DNA of 64,000 nucleotides from CAVSJJ01 sp963728395 (GCA_963728395.1 CAVSJJ010000009.1:62001-126000), one strand, 5' to 3'; shown: positions 1 through 9,238, numbered from the stretch's first letter. The notes: generated by a model from the sequence alone, not told the origin. A program made the numbers and translations.

Positions 1-805
1 TGGCGGGGATCGAGGCGGCGTGCTTGAGGCCGTGGACGGCCGAGCCGCTGGGCCGGCGCTCGCCCCCACCGAGCGGTGCCAGCTCGGCCTCGGGGACGTC
101 GATGCCCTGCCTGTTCAGCTGGAACCACGGAGCGTCCTTAATGAAGATCCCGTAGCCGAGGGTGATGACGAGGAGGATGGCGAACCAGATGCTGTAGGCG
201 CCGAGCATGTCGAGGGCGCCGACGGCGAGCGGGAGGAACATCGTCGACAGGCCCGGACTGGTGTTGCCGAGACCGGCGTAGATGCCGAGCGCGCCGCCCT
301 GGTCCTTGTGCGGGAACCAGTAGGAGACCTGGCCGATGCCGACGGAGAAGGTGGCGATGCCGCAGCCGATGAGGACACCGAGCAGGAGGAGCAGCGGGTA
401 GGTCCCAGCCATGTTGTCGGGGTAGCGGGTCCCGAGGAGGGCGAGCAGCGAGATGACGCCGAGGTTCGTCACGGCGAGGAGGGTGAGGAACGGCCGCTTG
501 CCGCCCATCTTGTCCACGGCCGCCCCGAAGGGGATGCGCAGGAGCGAGCCGGTCAGCGCCGGGATCGCGGCGAGGATGCCGGCCGCGAACGGCGAGAGGC
601 CGAGGATGTCGGTGAACTTCGGCACGAGCGGCCCGAAGATCGAGACCCCGGCGAAGCCGCCGAAGAAGCCGAAGGTCGCGAGCCACATGGCCTGCTTGCG
701 GGTGCCGCGGACGAGGTCGGCCGCGTTCGAGGGGACTGAGGTGGGCACGGGTGCTTCCTCCGGGGTCGGTGATGGGGAGTGGCCCGTCACGTCCGTGGTT
801 CTCAT
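1..805 (-). CDS. narK: NarK-type nitrate/nitrite MFS transporter, 3' end beyond window
   Basis: About 268 residues of a major facilitator superfamily permease are visible; the C-terminal half lies outside the window. The ATG at 805 has GGAG seven bases upstream. After a roughly 35-residue hydrophilic N-terminus come about six hydrophobic helices. The segment GFAGVSIFGP in helix 1 and the loop PFGAAVDKMGGKRPF between helices 2 and 3 fit the NarK/NNP branch, as does the Gly/Asn-rich stretch YAGLGNTSPG in helix 5. NNP proteins move nitrate in or nitrite out across the cytoplasmic membrane. The gene diverges from a Cys-containing regulator, which probably controls it. A different NNP substrate cannot be excluded without the C-terminus. 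Confidence 0.85.
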   Translation of the reverse strand, partial: MRTTDVTGHSPSPTPEEAPVPTSVPSNAADLVRGTRKQAMWLATFGFFGGFAGVSIFGPLVPKFTDILGLSPFAAGILAAIPALTGSLLRIPFGAAVDKMGGKRPFLTLLAVTNLGVISLLALLGTRYPDNMAGTYPLLLLLGVLIGCGIATFSVGIGQVSYWFPHKDQGGALGIYAGLGNTSPGLSTMFLPLAVGALDMLGAYSIWFAILLVITLGYGIFIKDAPWFQLNRQGIDVPEAELAPLGGGERRPSGSAVHGLKHAASIPA

Positions 806-894
806 GGTGGGGCTCCGTCCGCCGTCGTGGTGGTCTCGGTGGGGTTTTCACCGTCGATGTGTTTTTTACATGAAGTACGGGTAATATTCAACTC
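806..894. promoter_or_regulatory. Divergent narK / regulator promoter region
   Basis: This 89-base gap contains the most AT-rich patch of the area. TAATAT at 882-887 is a good -10 hexamer whose +1 would fall on or next to the GTG start at 895, so the regulator mRNA is probably leaderless. ATGT and ACAT half-sites flank a T run at about 857-871 and could be an operator. The TTTACA-like element recurs upstream of the paralogous regulator at 36968. Confidence 0.5.
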
Positions 895-1602
895 GTGACC
901 ACCTCGCAGCCCTCGACCCGGCGCCACCAGGCGCTCTCGGCCCAGAGTCGGGTCGACCTCCTCGAGGCCCTCCGGCGGGCCGAACGGCCCCTCACCGTCA
1001 CCGAGGCCGCCGCCGCCGTCGGACTACACCCGAACACCGCCCGGGTCCATCTCGAGCGGCTCGTCGAGGTGGGCCTCGCCGAGCGTCGGCCCGAGGACCG
1101 GGACCAGCCGGGTCGGCCCAGAACCCTGTATGCCGCGGCCGACGTCGCCGAGGAGCCCGCCGCCGAGGACGAGGAGGACTACAAGACCCTGGCTGCGCTC
1201 CTCGCCCGGGAGCTCGGTGCCTCACCCGGCGCCCGCCGCGCGGCCATCGACGCCGGACACCGGTGGGCGGAGGAGCGCGACCGGCATACGCCCGAGGTCG
1301 TCGCGTCCGACCCGGACGCCGGCGAGGTCATCGACGGCGTCGTCCGGATCATGGACGGCCTCGGCTTCCGGCCGAGCTACGACCCCGAGGGCAACGAGAT
1401 CCTCCTGCGCCGCTGTCCCTTCGAGGACGTGGCCCGCGAAAGCCGGTCCGTCGTCTGCGGGGTCCACCTCGGGCTCATCGAAGGCACCGTCGACCAGCTG
1501 GGCGGCGGGGTGCGGGTCCGACGGCTGGAGCCCTTCCGCGAGGACGAGCCGCTGCTGTGTGCAGTGCGGCTGGAGAAACCGACGACGAACGAGGACGAGT
1601 GA
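895..1602 (+). CDS. Winged-helix regulator with C-terminal Cys/His motif (SufR/ArsR-like)
   Basis: A 235-residue regulator. Residues 10-85 form a winged helix-turn-helix (segment VTEAAAAVGLHPNTARVHLERL) of the ArsR/SufR type. The C-terminal domain carries RRCPFEDVA followed by VVCGVHLGLIEG, so two cysteines and one histidine are placed as in regulators that sense through an Fe-S cluster or metal. The GTG start has no Shine-Dalgarno but an excellent -10 just upstream. It ends one base before the hemerythrin gene and diverges from narK. A clear paralogue lies at 36968 next to nirK. Family assignment is from motifs; Fe-S or NO sensing is inference. Confidence 0.8.
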   Translation: MTTSQPSTRRHQALSAQSRVDLLEALRRAERPLTVTEAAAAVGLHPNTARVHLERLVEVGLAERRPEDRDQPGRPRTLYAAADVAEEPAAEDEEDYKTLAALLARELGASPGARRAAIDAGHRWAEERDRHTPEVVASDPDAGEVIDGVVRIMDGLGFRPSYDPEGNEILLRRCPFEDVARESRSVVCGVHLGLIEGTVDQLGGGVRVRRLEPFREDEPLLCAVRLEKPTTNEDE

Positions 1603-1603
1603 C

Positions 1604-2050
1604 ATGTGTTCCTACTGCGGCTGCCAGGAGCTGACCGTCATCGGTCGGCTGACCGACGAGCATCTCGCGATCATCGAGGCGAGCGGTGCGTTGCGTCTCG
1701 CCGGCGCCGCGGGTGACCTCGGGGCGGCCGCGGCCGCCGGCGGGGCGCTCGCAGCGCTGCTCGACCCCCACACCGCCAGCGAGGAGGACGGCCTGTTCGC
1801 CGAGCTGTCCCAGGTGGACGGCTTCGCCGACCACGTCGCGTCGCTGTGCGCCGACCACGTCGACCTCGACGCCGACCTGGCCGCCATCGTCGGTGGTGAC
1901 CTCGCCCGCATCCCGTCCTTCCTCGGGGGCCTTCGCCGGCACATCGACCGCGAGGAGAACGGTCTCTTCCCGGCCGCAGCCATCGCCCTCGATGCGGATG
2001 TCCTCCAGCGGTTGGGCGATGAGGTCCCGGTGACGGCGGGCGCGGACTGA
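1604..2050 (+). CDS. Hemerythrin HHE-domain protein
   Basis: A 148-residue protein with the spaced His/Glu ligands of a hemerythrin di-iron bundle: the DEH motif near residue 20, PHTASEEDGLF, ADHVDLD and RHIDREENGLFP. The N-terminus MCSYCGC adds three cysteines that ordinary hemerythrins lack. It starts one base after the stop of the upstream regulator, so the two are co-transcribed and probably translationally coupled. Hemerythrins bind O2 or NO or store iron. Beside a nitrate transporter and a Cys-containing regulator, NO or O2 sensing/detoxification is the likely role (inference). Confidence 0.85.
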   Translation: MCSYCGCQELTVIGRLTDEHLAIIEASGALRLAGAAGDLGAAAAAGGALAALLDPHTASEEDGLFAELSQVDGFADHVASLCADHVDLDADLAAIVGGDLARIPSFLGGLRRHIDREENGLFPAAAIALDADVLQRLGDEVPVTAGAD

Positions 2051-2108
2051 CCGCAACGCAGCGGGTGGCCACCCCGGGCCCGGCCCGGCATACGCCTAGG
2101 GTGGGTGG

Positions 2109-2933
2109 GTGACCGCGACCGCGGCCCTGCCGGCCGAGCTGCTCCCGCACTGGCTGCGCGACCCGCAGCCGGTGGTCGGCGGTGCCCTCGTCTTCGTCCT
2201 CGCCGTCCTGGCCACGGCCGCGGTGCGCTACGGGCTCACCCGGACCCTTGACCGGGGCGAGGCGGACCGCACGGTCGGCCGCCGCCTCGGGCGCTTCCTC
2301 GGCCTGATCGTCTTCATCGCGGGCACGATCTACGCGCTCGGCGTCGCCGGGGTCCAGGTCGGTCCGCTGCTCGGCGCTCTCGGCGTCGGCGGCATCGCCG
2401 TCGCTTTCGCCGCCCAGGACATCCTCCAGAACTTCGTCGCCGGGCTGCTCATCCAGGTGCGCCGGCCGTTCCGGGTCGGGGACCAGATCACCTCGCTCGA
2501 CTTCGACGGCGTCGTCCAGGACATCGACCTGCGCGCCGTGCGGCTGCTGACCTTCGACGGGCTCGACGTCGTCCTCCCGGCCGCCGAGGTCCTCAAGGCG
2601 CCGATCACCAACCACACCCGCACGCCGCACCGACGGACGACGCTCGAGGTCGGTGTCGCCTACGACACCGACCTCGAGACCGCACGGCGGGTCATCCTCG
2701 ACACCGTCCCCGGGGTGGCGGGAGTCGAGGCGCGCCCGGAGCCGCAGGCGTTGGTCAGCGAGTTCGCCGACTCCGCCATCACGATCGACGTCATGTACTG
2801 GCACCGCTCCGAGATCGCCGTCCTGCGCCAGGTCCGCAACGACGTCGCCATCGCGATCAAGCGCCGACTCGACGCCCACGGCATCGAGATCGCCTTCCCG
2901 CAGCGGACCGTCTGGCTGCGCCGCGAGGACTGA
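2109..2933 (+). CDS. MscS-family mechanosensitive ion channel
   Basis: A 274-residue membrane protein with GTG start. Hydrophobic helices lie at about 23-42, 60-80 and 85-115. The third is the pore helix, rich in Gly and Ala (GALGVGGIAVAFAAQDILQN), followed by the MscS beta domain with RPFRVGDQI and a cytoplasmic alpha/beta domain. It opens under membrane tension to release solutes after osmotic downshift. The length matches short three-helix MscS members such as E. coli MscS (286 residues). It stands alone, 58 bases after the hemerythrin gene. Confidence 0.93.
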   Translation: MTATAALPAELLPHWLRDPQPVVGGALVFVLAVLATAAVRYGLTRTLDRGEADRTVGRRLGRFLGLIVFIAGTIYALGVAGVQVGPLLGALGVGGIAVAFAAQDILQNFVAGLLIQVRRPFRVGDQITSLDFDGVVQDIDLRAVRLLTFDGLDVVLPAAEVLKAPITNHTRTPHRRTTLEVGVAYDTDLETARRVILDTVPGVAGVEARPEPQALVSEFADSAITIDVMYWHRSEIAVLRQVRNDVAIAIKRRLDAHGIEIAFPQRTVWLRRED

Positions 2934-3061
2934 GCCCGCCGGTACGGTGGCTATGCCGTCCCGGCCGTCGGCACGGATTCCACCCCGGCTGCTGCCCCGG
3001 TCGCCGCCCCGATGCGGCGTGCGTCATGGCCCCGCGGGGCCGGAGGGAGTATGGATGGGGT

Positions 3062-5905
3062 GTGGCCGTCGTCGGATCGCCCGAGGTCCCGCTCGAGGAC
3101 CCCAGCCTCCTCGAGGGTGAGGCGGTCGCGCGGTCGCTCGGCGTCGACCCACGGCACGGGCTCACCGGAGGCGAGGCGGCCCGGCGGTTGGCCCAGGACG
3201 GCCCCAACGAGCTGACGCCCGGCGAGCCCGAACCGCTGTGGCACCGGATTGTCCGTCAGTTCGCGGACCCTCTCGTCTACCTGCTCCTCATCGCGATCGT
3301 CGTCGCCCTCGGCGCCTGGCTCGTCGAGGGCGGTCACGGGGTGCCCGTCGACGCCGTCGTCATCGCCGCCGTCGTCGTGGCCAACGCGGCGATCGGGTTC
3401 GCCCAGGAGGCCAAGGCCGACGCGGCCGTGGCGGCGCTGGCCGACATGACGGCAGCGATGTCGACGGTGGTGCGCGACGGGCGGCCGATCACGATCCCCT
3501 CCAGCGGCCTCGTCCGTGGCGACCTCCTCCAGCTGGCCGAGGGCGATGCCGTGGGTGCCGATGCGCGAATCGTCACGGCGACGGGGCTGCGGGTGCAGGA
3601 GGCGCCGCTGACCGGGGAGTCCGGCGCGGTGACGAAGGAGCCGCGGCCGCTCGGCGTCCCCGCGGTCCTCGGCGACCGGGTCAACATGGTCTTCAAGGGC
3701 ACCGGGGTGGTCCAGGGTGTCGGCACCGCGGTCGTCACCGCGACCGGGATGTCGACCGAGATGGGCGCCATCGCCGTGCTGCTCGACCAGACCGAGGCCG
3801 AGCCCTCACCGATGCAGCGGGAGATCGCCGCGGTCTCGCGCCGGCTCGGGATCGCCGTCCTCGTCATCGCGGTCGTCGTCATGGCCGCCACCGCGCTCGT
3901 CGGCGGCGTGCACTCGCTCGACGACGTCGTGGCCGTGCTCCTCCTCGGGGTCTCGCTCGCCGTCGCCGCGGTGCCCGAGGGGCTGCCGGCGATCCTCTCG
4001 CTCGTCCTCGCCGTCGGCGTGCGGGCCATGGCCCGGCGCAACGCCGTCATCAAGCGGATGGCCTCGGTCGAGACCCTCGGCTCGGCGACGGTCATCTGCT
4101 CCGACAAGACCGGAACCCTCACTCGCAACGAGATGACCCTCCGAGCGGTCATCACCCCGATCGGCGCCGTCGAGCTCACCGGGACCGGGTACGAGCCGGC
4201 TGGCGTTCCCCGGGTGGTCGCCGCGCCCGACGACCCCGCGGCGGTCTGGCCCGGCGCTGGACCGCACCCGAACGCCGAGGTCATCGAGGCCGCGACGGAG
4301 GTCGTCGTCGGCGGGTCGCTGGCCAACAACGCCTCCGTCGGGCACGACGGCGACGGATGGCGGGTTCAGGGCGACCCGACCGAGGCGGCATTCCTCGTCG
4401 CGGCGCACAAGCTCGATGGGGCCCTCGATCGGGTCGGGGGCTTCGAGCGCACGGCCGAGATCCCGTTCACCTCCGAGCGCAAGATGATGTCCGCCCTCGG
4501 CGCCCTCGACGGATCGGCCGAGCGGCACCTGTTCACCAAGGGCGCTCCCGACGTCCTCCTCGACCACTGCTCCTGGGTCCGGGTCGGTCAACGGGTCGTC
4601 CGGCTCGACGCGTCGGGACAGGCACGCGCCCTCGACGAGGTGGAGCGCCTCTCCCGGCGCGGGTATCGGACGATCGGGGTGGCCTACCGCCCGGTCGACC
4701 CGACCGACCCCGGCCCCGAGGACCTCGACGACTCCGCCGAGGATGACCTGGTCTACCTCGGCGTCGCCGGCATCATTGACCCGCCACGGGACGAGGCGCT
4801 CGCCGCCGTCGCGGAGGCACACCGGGCGGGCATCCGCATCGTCATGATCACCGGCGACCACCCGAGCACGGCGAGCACGGTCGCCGCCGACCTCGGCATC
4901 GTCGGCGAGGGGGCGGGGGTCCTCACCGGCCTCGAGCTCGACGAGCTCGACGACGACGAGTTCGCCCACCAGGTGGCGCGGGTCAGCGTCTTCGCCCGGG
5001 TGGCGCCCTCCCACAAGCTCCGGATCGTCGACGCCCTCCAGGCCAAGGGCCAGGTCGTCGCGATGACCGGCGACGGCGTCAACGACGCGCCGGCGTTGAA
5101 GTCGGCCGACATCGGGGTGGCGATGGGAGTGACGGGGACCGAGGTGACCAAGGAGGCCGGGACGATGATCCTCGGCGACGACGACTTCGCGACGATCGTC
5201 GCCGCCGTTCGCCAGGGCCGCCGGATCTTCGACAACATCACGACGTTCCTGCGCTACCTCCTCTCCTCGAACATGGGCGAGGTCGTCACCGTCTTCTTCG
5301 GCGTCGTCCTCGCCGGGGTCATCGGGTTGACCGGGTCCGGAGAGGGGCTCGTCCTGCCGCTCCTTGCGACCCAGATCCTGTGGATCAACCTCGTCACGGA
5401 CTCAGCGCCGGCCCTCGCGCTCGGCGTCGACCCGGGCGTCGACGACGTCATGGCGCGGCCCCCGCGCCGACCGGGCGAGCGCATCCTCGACGGGCAGATG
5501 TGGGCCACGGTGCTCGGCGTCGGCGTCGTCATGGGCGCCTCGACCCTGCTCACCCTCGACATCTTCCTGCCCGGTGGCCTCGTCGCGGGAACGGCAGACC
5601 TCACGACGGCCCGCACCGCAGCCTTCACCACCCTCGTGTTCGCCCAGGTGGCGAACGTGCTCAACTCCCGGTCCGCGACCGCGAGCGCCTTCCGCCACCT
5701 GTTCGTCAACCGCTGGCTGTGGGGAGCCCTGGCGCTGGCGGTCCTGCTCCAGGTCGCCGTCGTCGAGATCCCGGTCCTCCAGGCGGCCTTCGGCACCGCG
5801 TCGCTCAGCCCGGCGCAGTGGGGCGTCACCGCCGCCATGGCCTCGGTCGTGCTGTGGACCGGTGAGATCGCCAAGCTCCTCCGGCGGTGGCTCCGCGCGC
5901 GTTGA
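3062..5905 (+). CDS. P-type cation-transporting ATPase (P2A, Ca2+-type)
   Basis: A 947-residue P2-type ATPase. Signature motifs appear in order: LTGES in the actuator domain, PEGLP in M4, DKTGTLT with the phosphorylated Asp near residue 348, the nucleotide-binding KGAPD, and GDGVNDAPAL in the hinge; ten helices are expected. PEGLP plus an N-terminal cation-ATPase domain places it with SERCA/PMCA-like bacterial calcium pumps, although Na+ or Mn2+ export is possible. I prefer GTG 3062, twelve bases after GGAGGGAG, over the ATG at 3026 in the same frame, which would add 12 residues rich in Arg. No regulator is adjacent. Confidence 0.93.
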   Translation: MAVVGSPEVPLEDPSLLEGEAVARSLGVDPRHGLTGGEAARRLAQDGPNELTPGEPEPLWHRIVRQFADPLVYLLLIAIVVALGAWLVEGGHGVPVDAVVIAAVVVANAAIGFAQEAKADAAVAALADMTAAMSTVVRDGRPITIPSSGLVRGDLLQLAEGDAVGADARIVTATGLRVQEAPLTGESGAVTKEPRPLGVPAVLGDRVNMVFKGTGVVQGVGTAVVTATGMSTEMGAIAVLLDQTEAEPSPMQREIAAVSRRLGIAVLVIAVVVMAATALVGGVHSLDDVVAVLLLGVSLAVAAVPEGLPAILSLVLAVGVRAMARRNAVIKRMASVETLGSATVICSDKTGTLTRNEMTLRAVITPIGAVELTGTGYEPAGVPRVVAAPDDPAAVWPGAGPHPNAEVIEAATEVVVGGSLANNASVGHDGDGWRVQGDPTEAAFLVAAHKLDGALDRVGGFERTAEIPFTSERKMMSALGALDGSAERHLFTKGAPDVLLDHCSWVRVGQRVVRLDASGQARALDEVERLSRRGYRTIGVAYRPVDPTDPGPEDLDDSAEDDLVYLGVAGIIDPPRDEALAAVAEAHRAGIRIVMITGDHPSTASTVAADLGIVGEGAGVLTGLELDELDDDEFAHQVARVSVFARVAPSHKLRIVDALQAKGQVVAMTGDGVNDAPALKSADIGVAMGVTGTEVTKEAGTMILGDDDFATIVAAVRQGRRIFDNITTFLRYLLSSNMGEVVTVFFGVVLAGVIGLTGSGEGLVLPLLATQILWINLVTDSAPALALGVDPGVDDVMARPPRRPGERILDGQMWATVLGVGVVMGASTLLTLDIFLPGGLVAGTADLTTARTAAFTTLVFAQVANVLNSRSATASAFRHLFVNRWLWGALALAVLLQVAVVEIPVLQAAFGTASLSPAQWGVTAAMASVVLWTGEIAKLLRRWLRAR

Positions 5906-5935
5906 GCGCGGCCGGGGACGCTGCGTCCGGAGGCC

Positions 5936-7231
5936 TCAGCGGGCGCCGTCCCCGTCGCGACCCACCCGGGAGACGACGACCTGGGTGATCGCGCGGCGGG
6001 TCACGGCCGCGACGTCGAAGCGCCAGCCGGCGACGACGACGCAGTCCCCGGGACCGGACGGGAGTCGTCCGAGGTGCCACAGGATCAGTCCGGCAACGGT
6101 GGTGTAGACCCGTCCCAGCTCGCCCTCGTCCAGCCGAATGCCGAGATCCTCGAGATCGTGGACCGGGAAGGTCCCGGGGAGCCGGAACGTGCCGTCCGAC
6201 CCCTCCACACGCCCGCCGGCGTCGCGGTCGGTCTCGTCGTAGATCTCCCCGACGATCTCCTCGACGAGGTCCTCGAGGGTGACGATGCCGACGGCCGACC
6301 CGTGCTCGTCGATGACGAGCGCCAGTTGCTGCCTGCTGACGATGAGCTCGTGCAGCGCCTGTCCCACGCTGAGGGTGTCCGGGAACAGCACCGCCGGGGC
6401 CATGACCTTCTCGACCGTCGTGTCGGGCTCGCCCATGAGCGCGGCCCAGTGCACGACCCCGACCGTGTCATCGAGGTCCCGGCCGCGCAGGACGGGGGCC
6501 CGGGAGTGGCCGGCGGCCGCCAGACGGCGGCGCGCCGTGGCGGCGGCCATGTCCGCATCGACGGCATGGACCTGGACCCGTGGGACGAGGACCTCGCGCA
6601 GCGTGCGTTCGCTGATCCCGAGGGCGCTCGTCATGATCTGTCGCTGCTCCCGGCTGAGCGAGGGCAGGCCGGCGACGACCTCACGCAGCTCATCGGGGCT
6701 GGTCCGCTCCCGGCCCGCCTCCGGGTGTCCGCCCGTCATCCGCACCACGGCGTTGGTCGAGGCGACGAGCAGCCACACTGCCGGTCGGGAGATCCGCGAC
6801 ATCGCGTCGAGCGGGACCGCGACGACTCGCGCCCATCGTGCCGAATGCTCCATGGCCAGCCGCTTGGGCGCCAACTCCCCGAAGACGAGGGTGAAGAAGG
6901 CCAGCACCAGCGTGACGGCCGCCACCGTCACCGGTTCGGCCGCCGAGCCGAGGAACGACACGTGCGGGGCGATGGGCTCGGCGAGGGAGACCGCCGCCGT
7001 CGCCGATGCGAGGAATCCGGCCAGGGTGATCCCGATCTGGATCGTCGTGAGGTAGCGGGCGGGGTCCCTGGCCAGCCGGACGAGCCGGCGGGCGCCGAGC
7101 CCGTGCTCCCGCTCGATCTGCCTCAGCTGGCCCTCGCGCAGCGAGACGAGGGCCAGCTCGCTGCCGGCGAACGCAGCGTTGACGAGAACGAGGAGGACCA
7201 CCAGGAGGATGTCGAAGACGTAGCCGACCAT
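5936..7231 (-). CDS. CorC/HlyC (CNNM-type) transporter with CBS pair
   Basis: A 431-residue protein. It has an N-terminal DUF21/CNNM domain with about four hydrophobic helices (residues 1-170, starting at VFDILLVVLLVLVNAAFAGSE), then a CBS pair (about 205-330) and a C-terminal CorC_HlyC domain (about 345-420). CNNM proteins handle Mg2+ or Co2+ efflux, or Na+-coupled cation exchange, at the cytoplasmic membrane. The ATG at 7231 starts directly before the hydrophobic helix. It converges on the P-type ATPase with a 30-base gap and is followed upstream by a universal stress protein on the same strand. Confidence 0.92.
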   Translation of the reverse strand: MVGYVFDILLVVLLVLVNAAFAGSELALVSLREGQLRQIEREHGLGARRLVRLARDPARYLTTIQIGITLAGFLASATAAVSLAEPIAPHVSFLGSAAEPVTVAAVTLVLAFFTLVFGELAPKRLAMEHSARWARVVAVPLDAMSRISRPAVWLLVASTNAVVRMTGGHPEAGRERTSPDELREVVAGLPSLSREQRQIMTSALGISERTLREVLVPRVQVHAVDADMAAATARRRLAAAGHSRAPVLRGRDLDDTVGVVHWAALMGEPDTTVEKVMAPAVLFPDTLSVGQALHELIVSRQQLALVIDEHGSAVGIVTLEDLVEEIVGEIYDETDRDAGGRVEGSDGTFRLPGTFPVHDLEDLGIRLDEGELGRVYTTVAGLILWHLGRLPSGPGDCVVVAGWRFDVAAVTRRAITQVVVSRVGRDGDGAR

Positions 7232-7313
7232 GTGGCGTCAACGCCCTTCCCTTCGACTTCTCTCCCACGGGCACGGGAGGGCACCCGCCCGCCCTCGCCC
7301 CGGGTACCGATCA

Positions 7314-8147
7314 TCATCCCGTCGCTGCCGCCTCCGGGACGACGGCAACGGGACAGGTCGCGCGCTCGAGGACCGCCGTCGCGATCGAGCCGGTCAGGGC
7401 CCTGCCGAGCGAGGTCACCGGGTGCCGGCCGACGACGATGAGCCCCCAGCCCGCGCTTCCCGAGGCGAGCACCCGGTCCAGGAGCCCATGTCGGGCGCTG
7501 AGGGTGAGCGTCACGTCGGGAAAGATCTCGCCGAAGCCCGCGACGGACTCGGCCAGAACGGCGCGCAGCTCACCGAACTCGGGTCGGTCCAGCATCTCCG
7601 GCGTGGCCTCCTCGAGTCCGCTGACGGCGGCCGCGGCATCCCAGTAGCAGTGCAGGACGGTCAGCGGGGAGCGCCGGAGCGAGGCCTGCCGGAAGGCGAA
7701 CTCGATGACCTGACGGGACTGCGCCGTGCCGTCGGCCCCGACGAGCACGCCGCCGCCGCCGGACCCGGCGGGCGGGCGGCAGACGACCACCGGGCAGGCC
7801 GCGTGCGCGCTGACGGCGGCACTGACCGACCCCAGGAGCAGGCTCCCCAGCGTCCCGCGCCCTCGGGACCCGAGCACGAGCAGATGGGCCGTCGTGGACG
7901 CGTCGATGAGCGCCTCGCGCGGGTCCGCGGCCCGGGTGAGGGCCTCGACCGACAGCCCGGGATGGCGTGCCCGGGCGGACTCGGCCGCGGCCCGACCGTG
8001 CTCGGCCGGCACGTCGCCGGCGGTGAGCGTGACGAGCCGCCGTCCCTCGAGGGCCGCCTGGTCGACCGCCCACTCCAGGGCCCGATCGGCGTCCTGGGAG
8101 CCGTCGATGGCGACGACGACGGCCCCGGCGCTGAGGTCCCTGCTCAC
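7314..8147 (-). CDS. Universal stress protein, two tandem Usp domains
   Basis: A 277-residue protein of two fused Usp domains. The first holds VVVAIDGSQDADRALEWA and the ATP-binding loop LGSRGRGTLGSLLLGS. The second begins near GVLVGADGTAQ and ends with VVGRHPVTSLGRALTGS, a weaker copy of the G-x2-G-x9-G-S motif. Tandem Usps are typical of actinobacteria and act in dormancy, redox or hypoxia responses. The start is GTG 8147. It lies 82 bases upstream of the CorC gene and could share its transcript. The function is not specific from sequence. Confidence 0.9.
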   Translation of the reverse strand: MSRDLSAGAVVVAIDGSQDADRALEWAVDQAALEGRRLVTLTAGDVPAEHGRAAAESARARHPGLSVEALTRAADPREALIDASTTAHLLVLGSRGRGTLGSLLLGSVSAAVSAHAACPVVVCRPPAGSGGGGVLVGADGTAQSRQVIEFAFRQASLRRSPLTVLHCYWDAAAAVSGLEEATPEMLDRPEFGELRAVLAESVAGFGEIFPDVTLTLSARHGLLDRVLASGSAGWGLIVVGRHPVTSLGRALTGSIATAVLERATCPVAVVPEAAATG

Positions 8148-8281
8148 AGGGCCAGGGTCGCACGGGTGCGGCGAGCGGGGTCCCTCCCGTAACCGAGGTC
8201 ACGGCCCTCGGCTCGGGTCGCCGCCGGGGCCTCGGCGCCGGTCACTGGTATCAGGCGCCGGTCCGCCGTGCTCCTTGCGGC

Positions 8282-9238
8282 ATGGCTCTTGCTGCGGTGC
8301 TGCGGCGCACCGGTCTCACGTCGGGACTCGTCGGGCTGCTGTCCGGCGCGGTCCTCGCGAGCGGCATGCTCTCGACGCGGACGCCGGGCACCGGCCAGGT
8401 CACCGGCCCCGGCGTCGAGGCGGCCACCGGTGCCGCGACCGAGCCCGGCGCCCCGCTGCGCCTCATCGACCTGACGACGACGGGGGCGGGCCGCGACGCC
8501 CTCGACGGCGACCACGACGGGTGGGCGGACTGGGTCGAACGGATCGAGGGGAGCGACGCCGCCCGCGCGGCCAGCCGGCCCACGGCGGTCACCCTCGAGA
8601 TCGTCGGCACCATCGTGTGCCTGCGCCCGGCGGCACACCCGGGCGAGGTGGCGGTGCTCGACCTCTCGCTGCCCGAGGGCACCGTGCCGGGCCGGGACCT
8701 GCTCGCGACCTTCGGCTCCCTTGTCGGGCTCAGCCCGCGCGGCGTGGCCCATACGCGGCTCGCGACCCTGCTGCGCAGGCTCGCGGCAGCGGGCCTTCTC
8801 ACCGGGTCGGGCGTGTCGGCCGAGGTCGGGCCGGGTGCCCGGGCGGCGTTGCGCAAGCGGGTCGCGGGGATGGCCGTGCCGCTCGTCGGCGGAGGTGACG
8901 ACTGGGACCTCGGCGCCCGGCTGCAGCGCGACCTCGCCGGCGCGCGGACCGCCCGGCTCACCATCGGCCTGGGCCGGGACGGCACGTCCTACCTCGCCGT
9001 CGACAACGGGACGACGCTGCAGTGGCACGCGGGTCGGCACCGGGCCGGAGGGCGTGGCCTCGCCGTCCACTCGCTCCTGGCCAGCCCGGTCCGGGAGGCG
9101 GGCGGACGGACGACGACGTACTGGGAGCGGCTCGTCGACGGCCGGACCGTCCGGACCGGCACGCTCACCGACCCCGGCAGCTCGCCCGTGGACCCGGCCA
9201 CCCCGACGCAGATCGACCGGACGTTCCCCTGGGCGTGA
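8282..9238 (+). CDS. Hypothetical protein, probably exported, with Ca2+-loop-like motif
   Basis: A 318-residue protein I do not recognise. Residues 8-28 are hydrophobic (LRRTGLTSGLVGLLSGAVLA) and could be a signal anchor or signal peptide. They are followed by a Thr/Pro/Gly-rich linker and then DGDHDGWADWVE, which resembles the DxDxDG calcium loop of EF-hand or dockerin-like repeats. The remainder looks like a mixed alpha/beta soluble domain with no catalytic motif I can name. There is no clear Shine-Dalgarno before ATG 8282. It diverges from the Usp gene and converges on a DUF2461 gene. Codon use is like that of its neighbours. Confidence 0.65.
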   Translation: MALAAVLRRTGLTSGLVGLLSGAVLASGMLSTRTPGTGQVTGPGVEAATGAATEPGAPLRLIDLTTTGAGRDALDGDHDGWADWVERIEGSDAARAASRPTAVTLEIVGTIVCLRPAAHPGEVAVLDLSLPEGTVPGRDLLATFGSLVGLSPRGVAHTRLATLLRRLAAAGLLTGSGVSAEVGPGARAALRKRVAGMAVPLVGGGDDWDLGARLQRDLAGARTARLTIGLGRDGTSYLAVDNGTTLQWHAGRHRAGGRGLAVHSLLASPVREAGGRTTTYWERLVDGRTVRTGTLTDPGSSPVDPATPTQIDRTFPWA

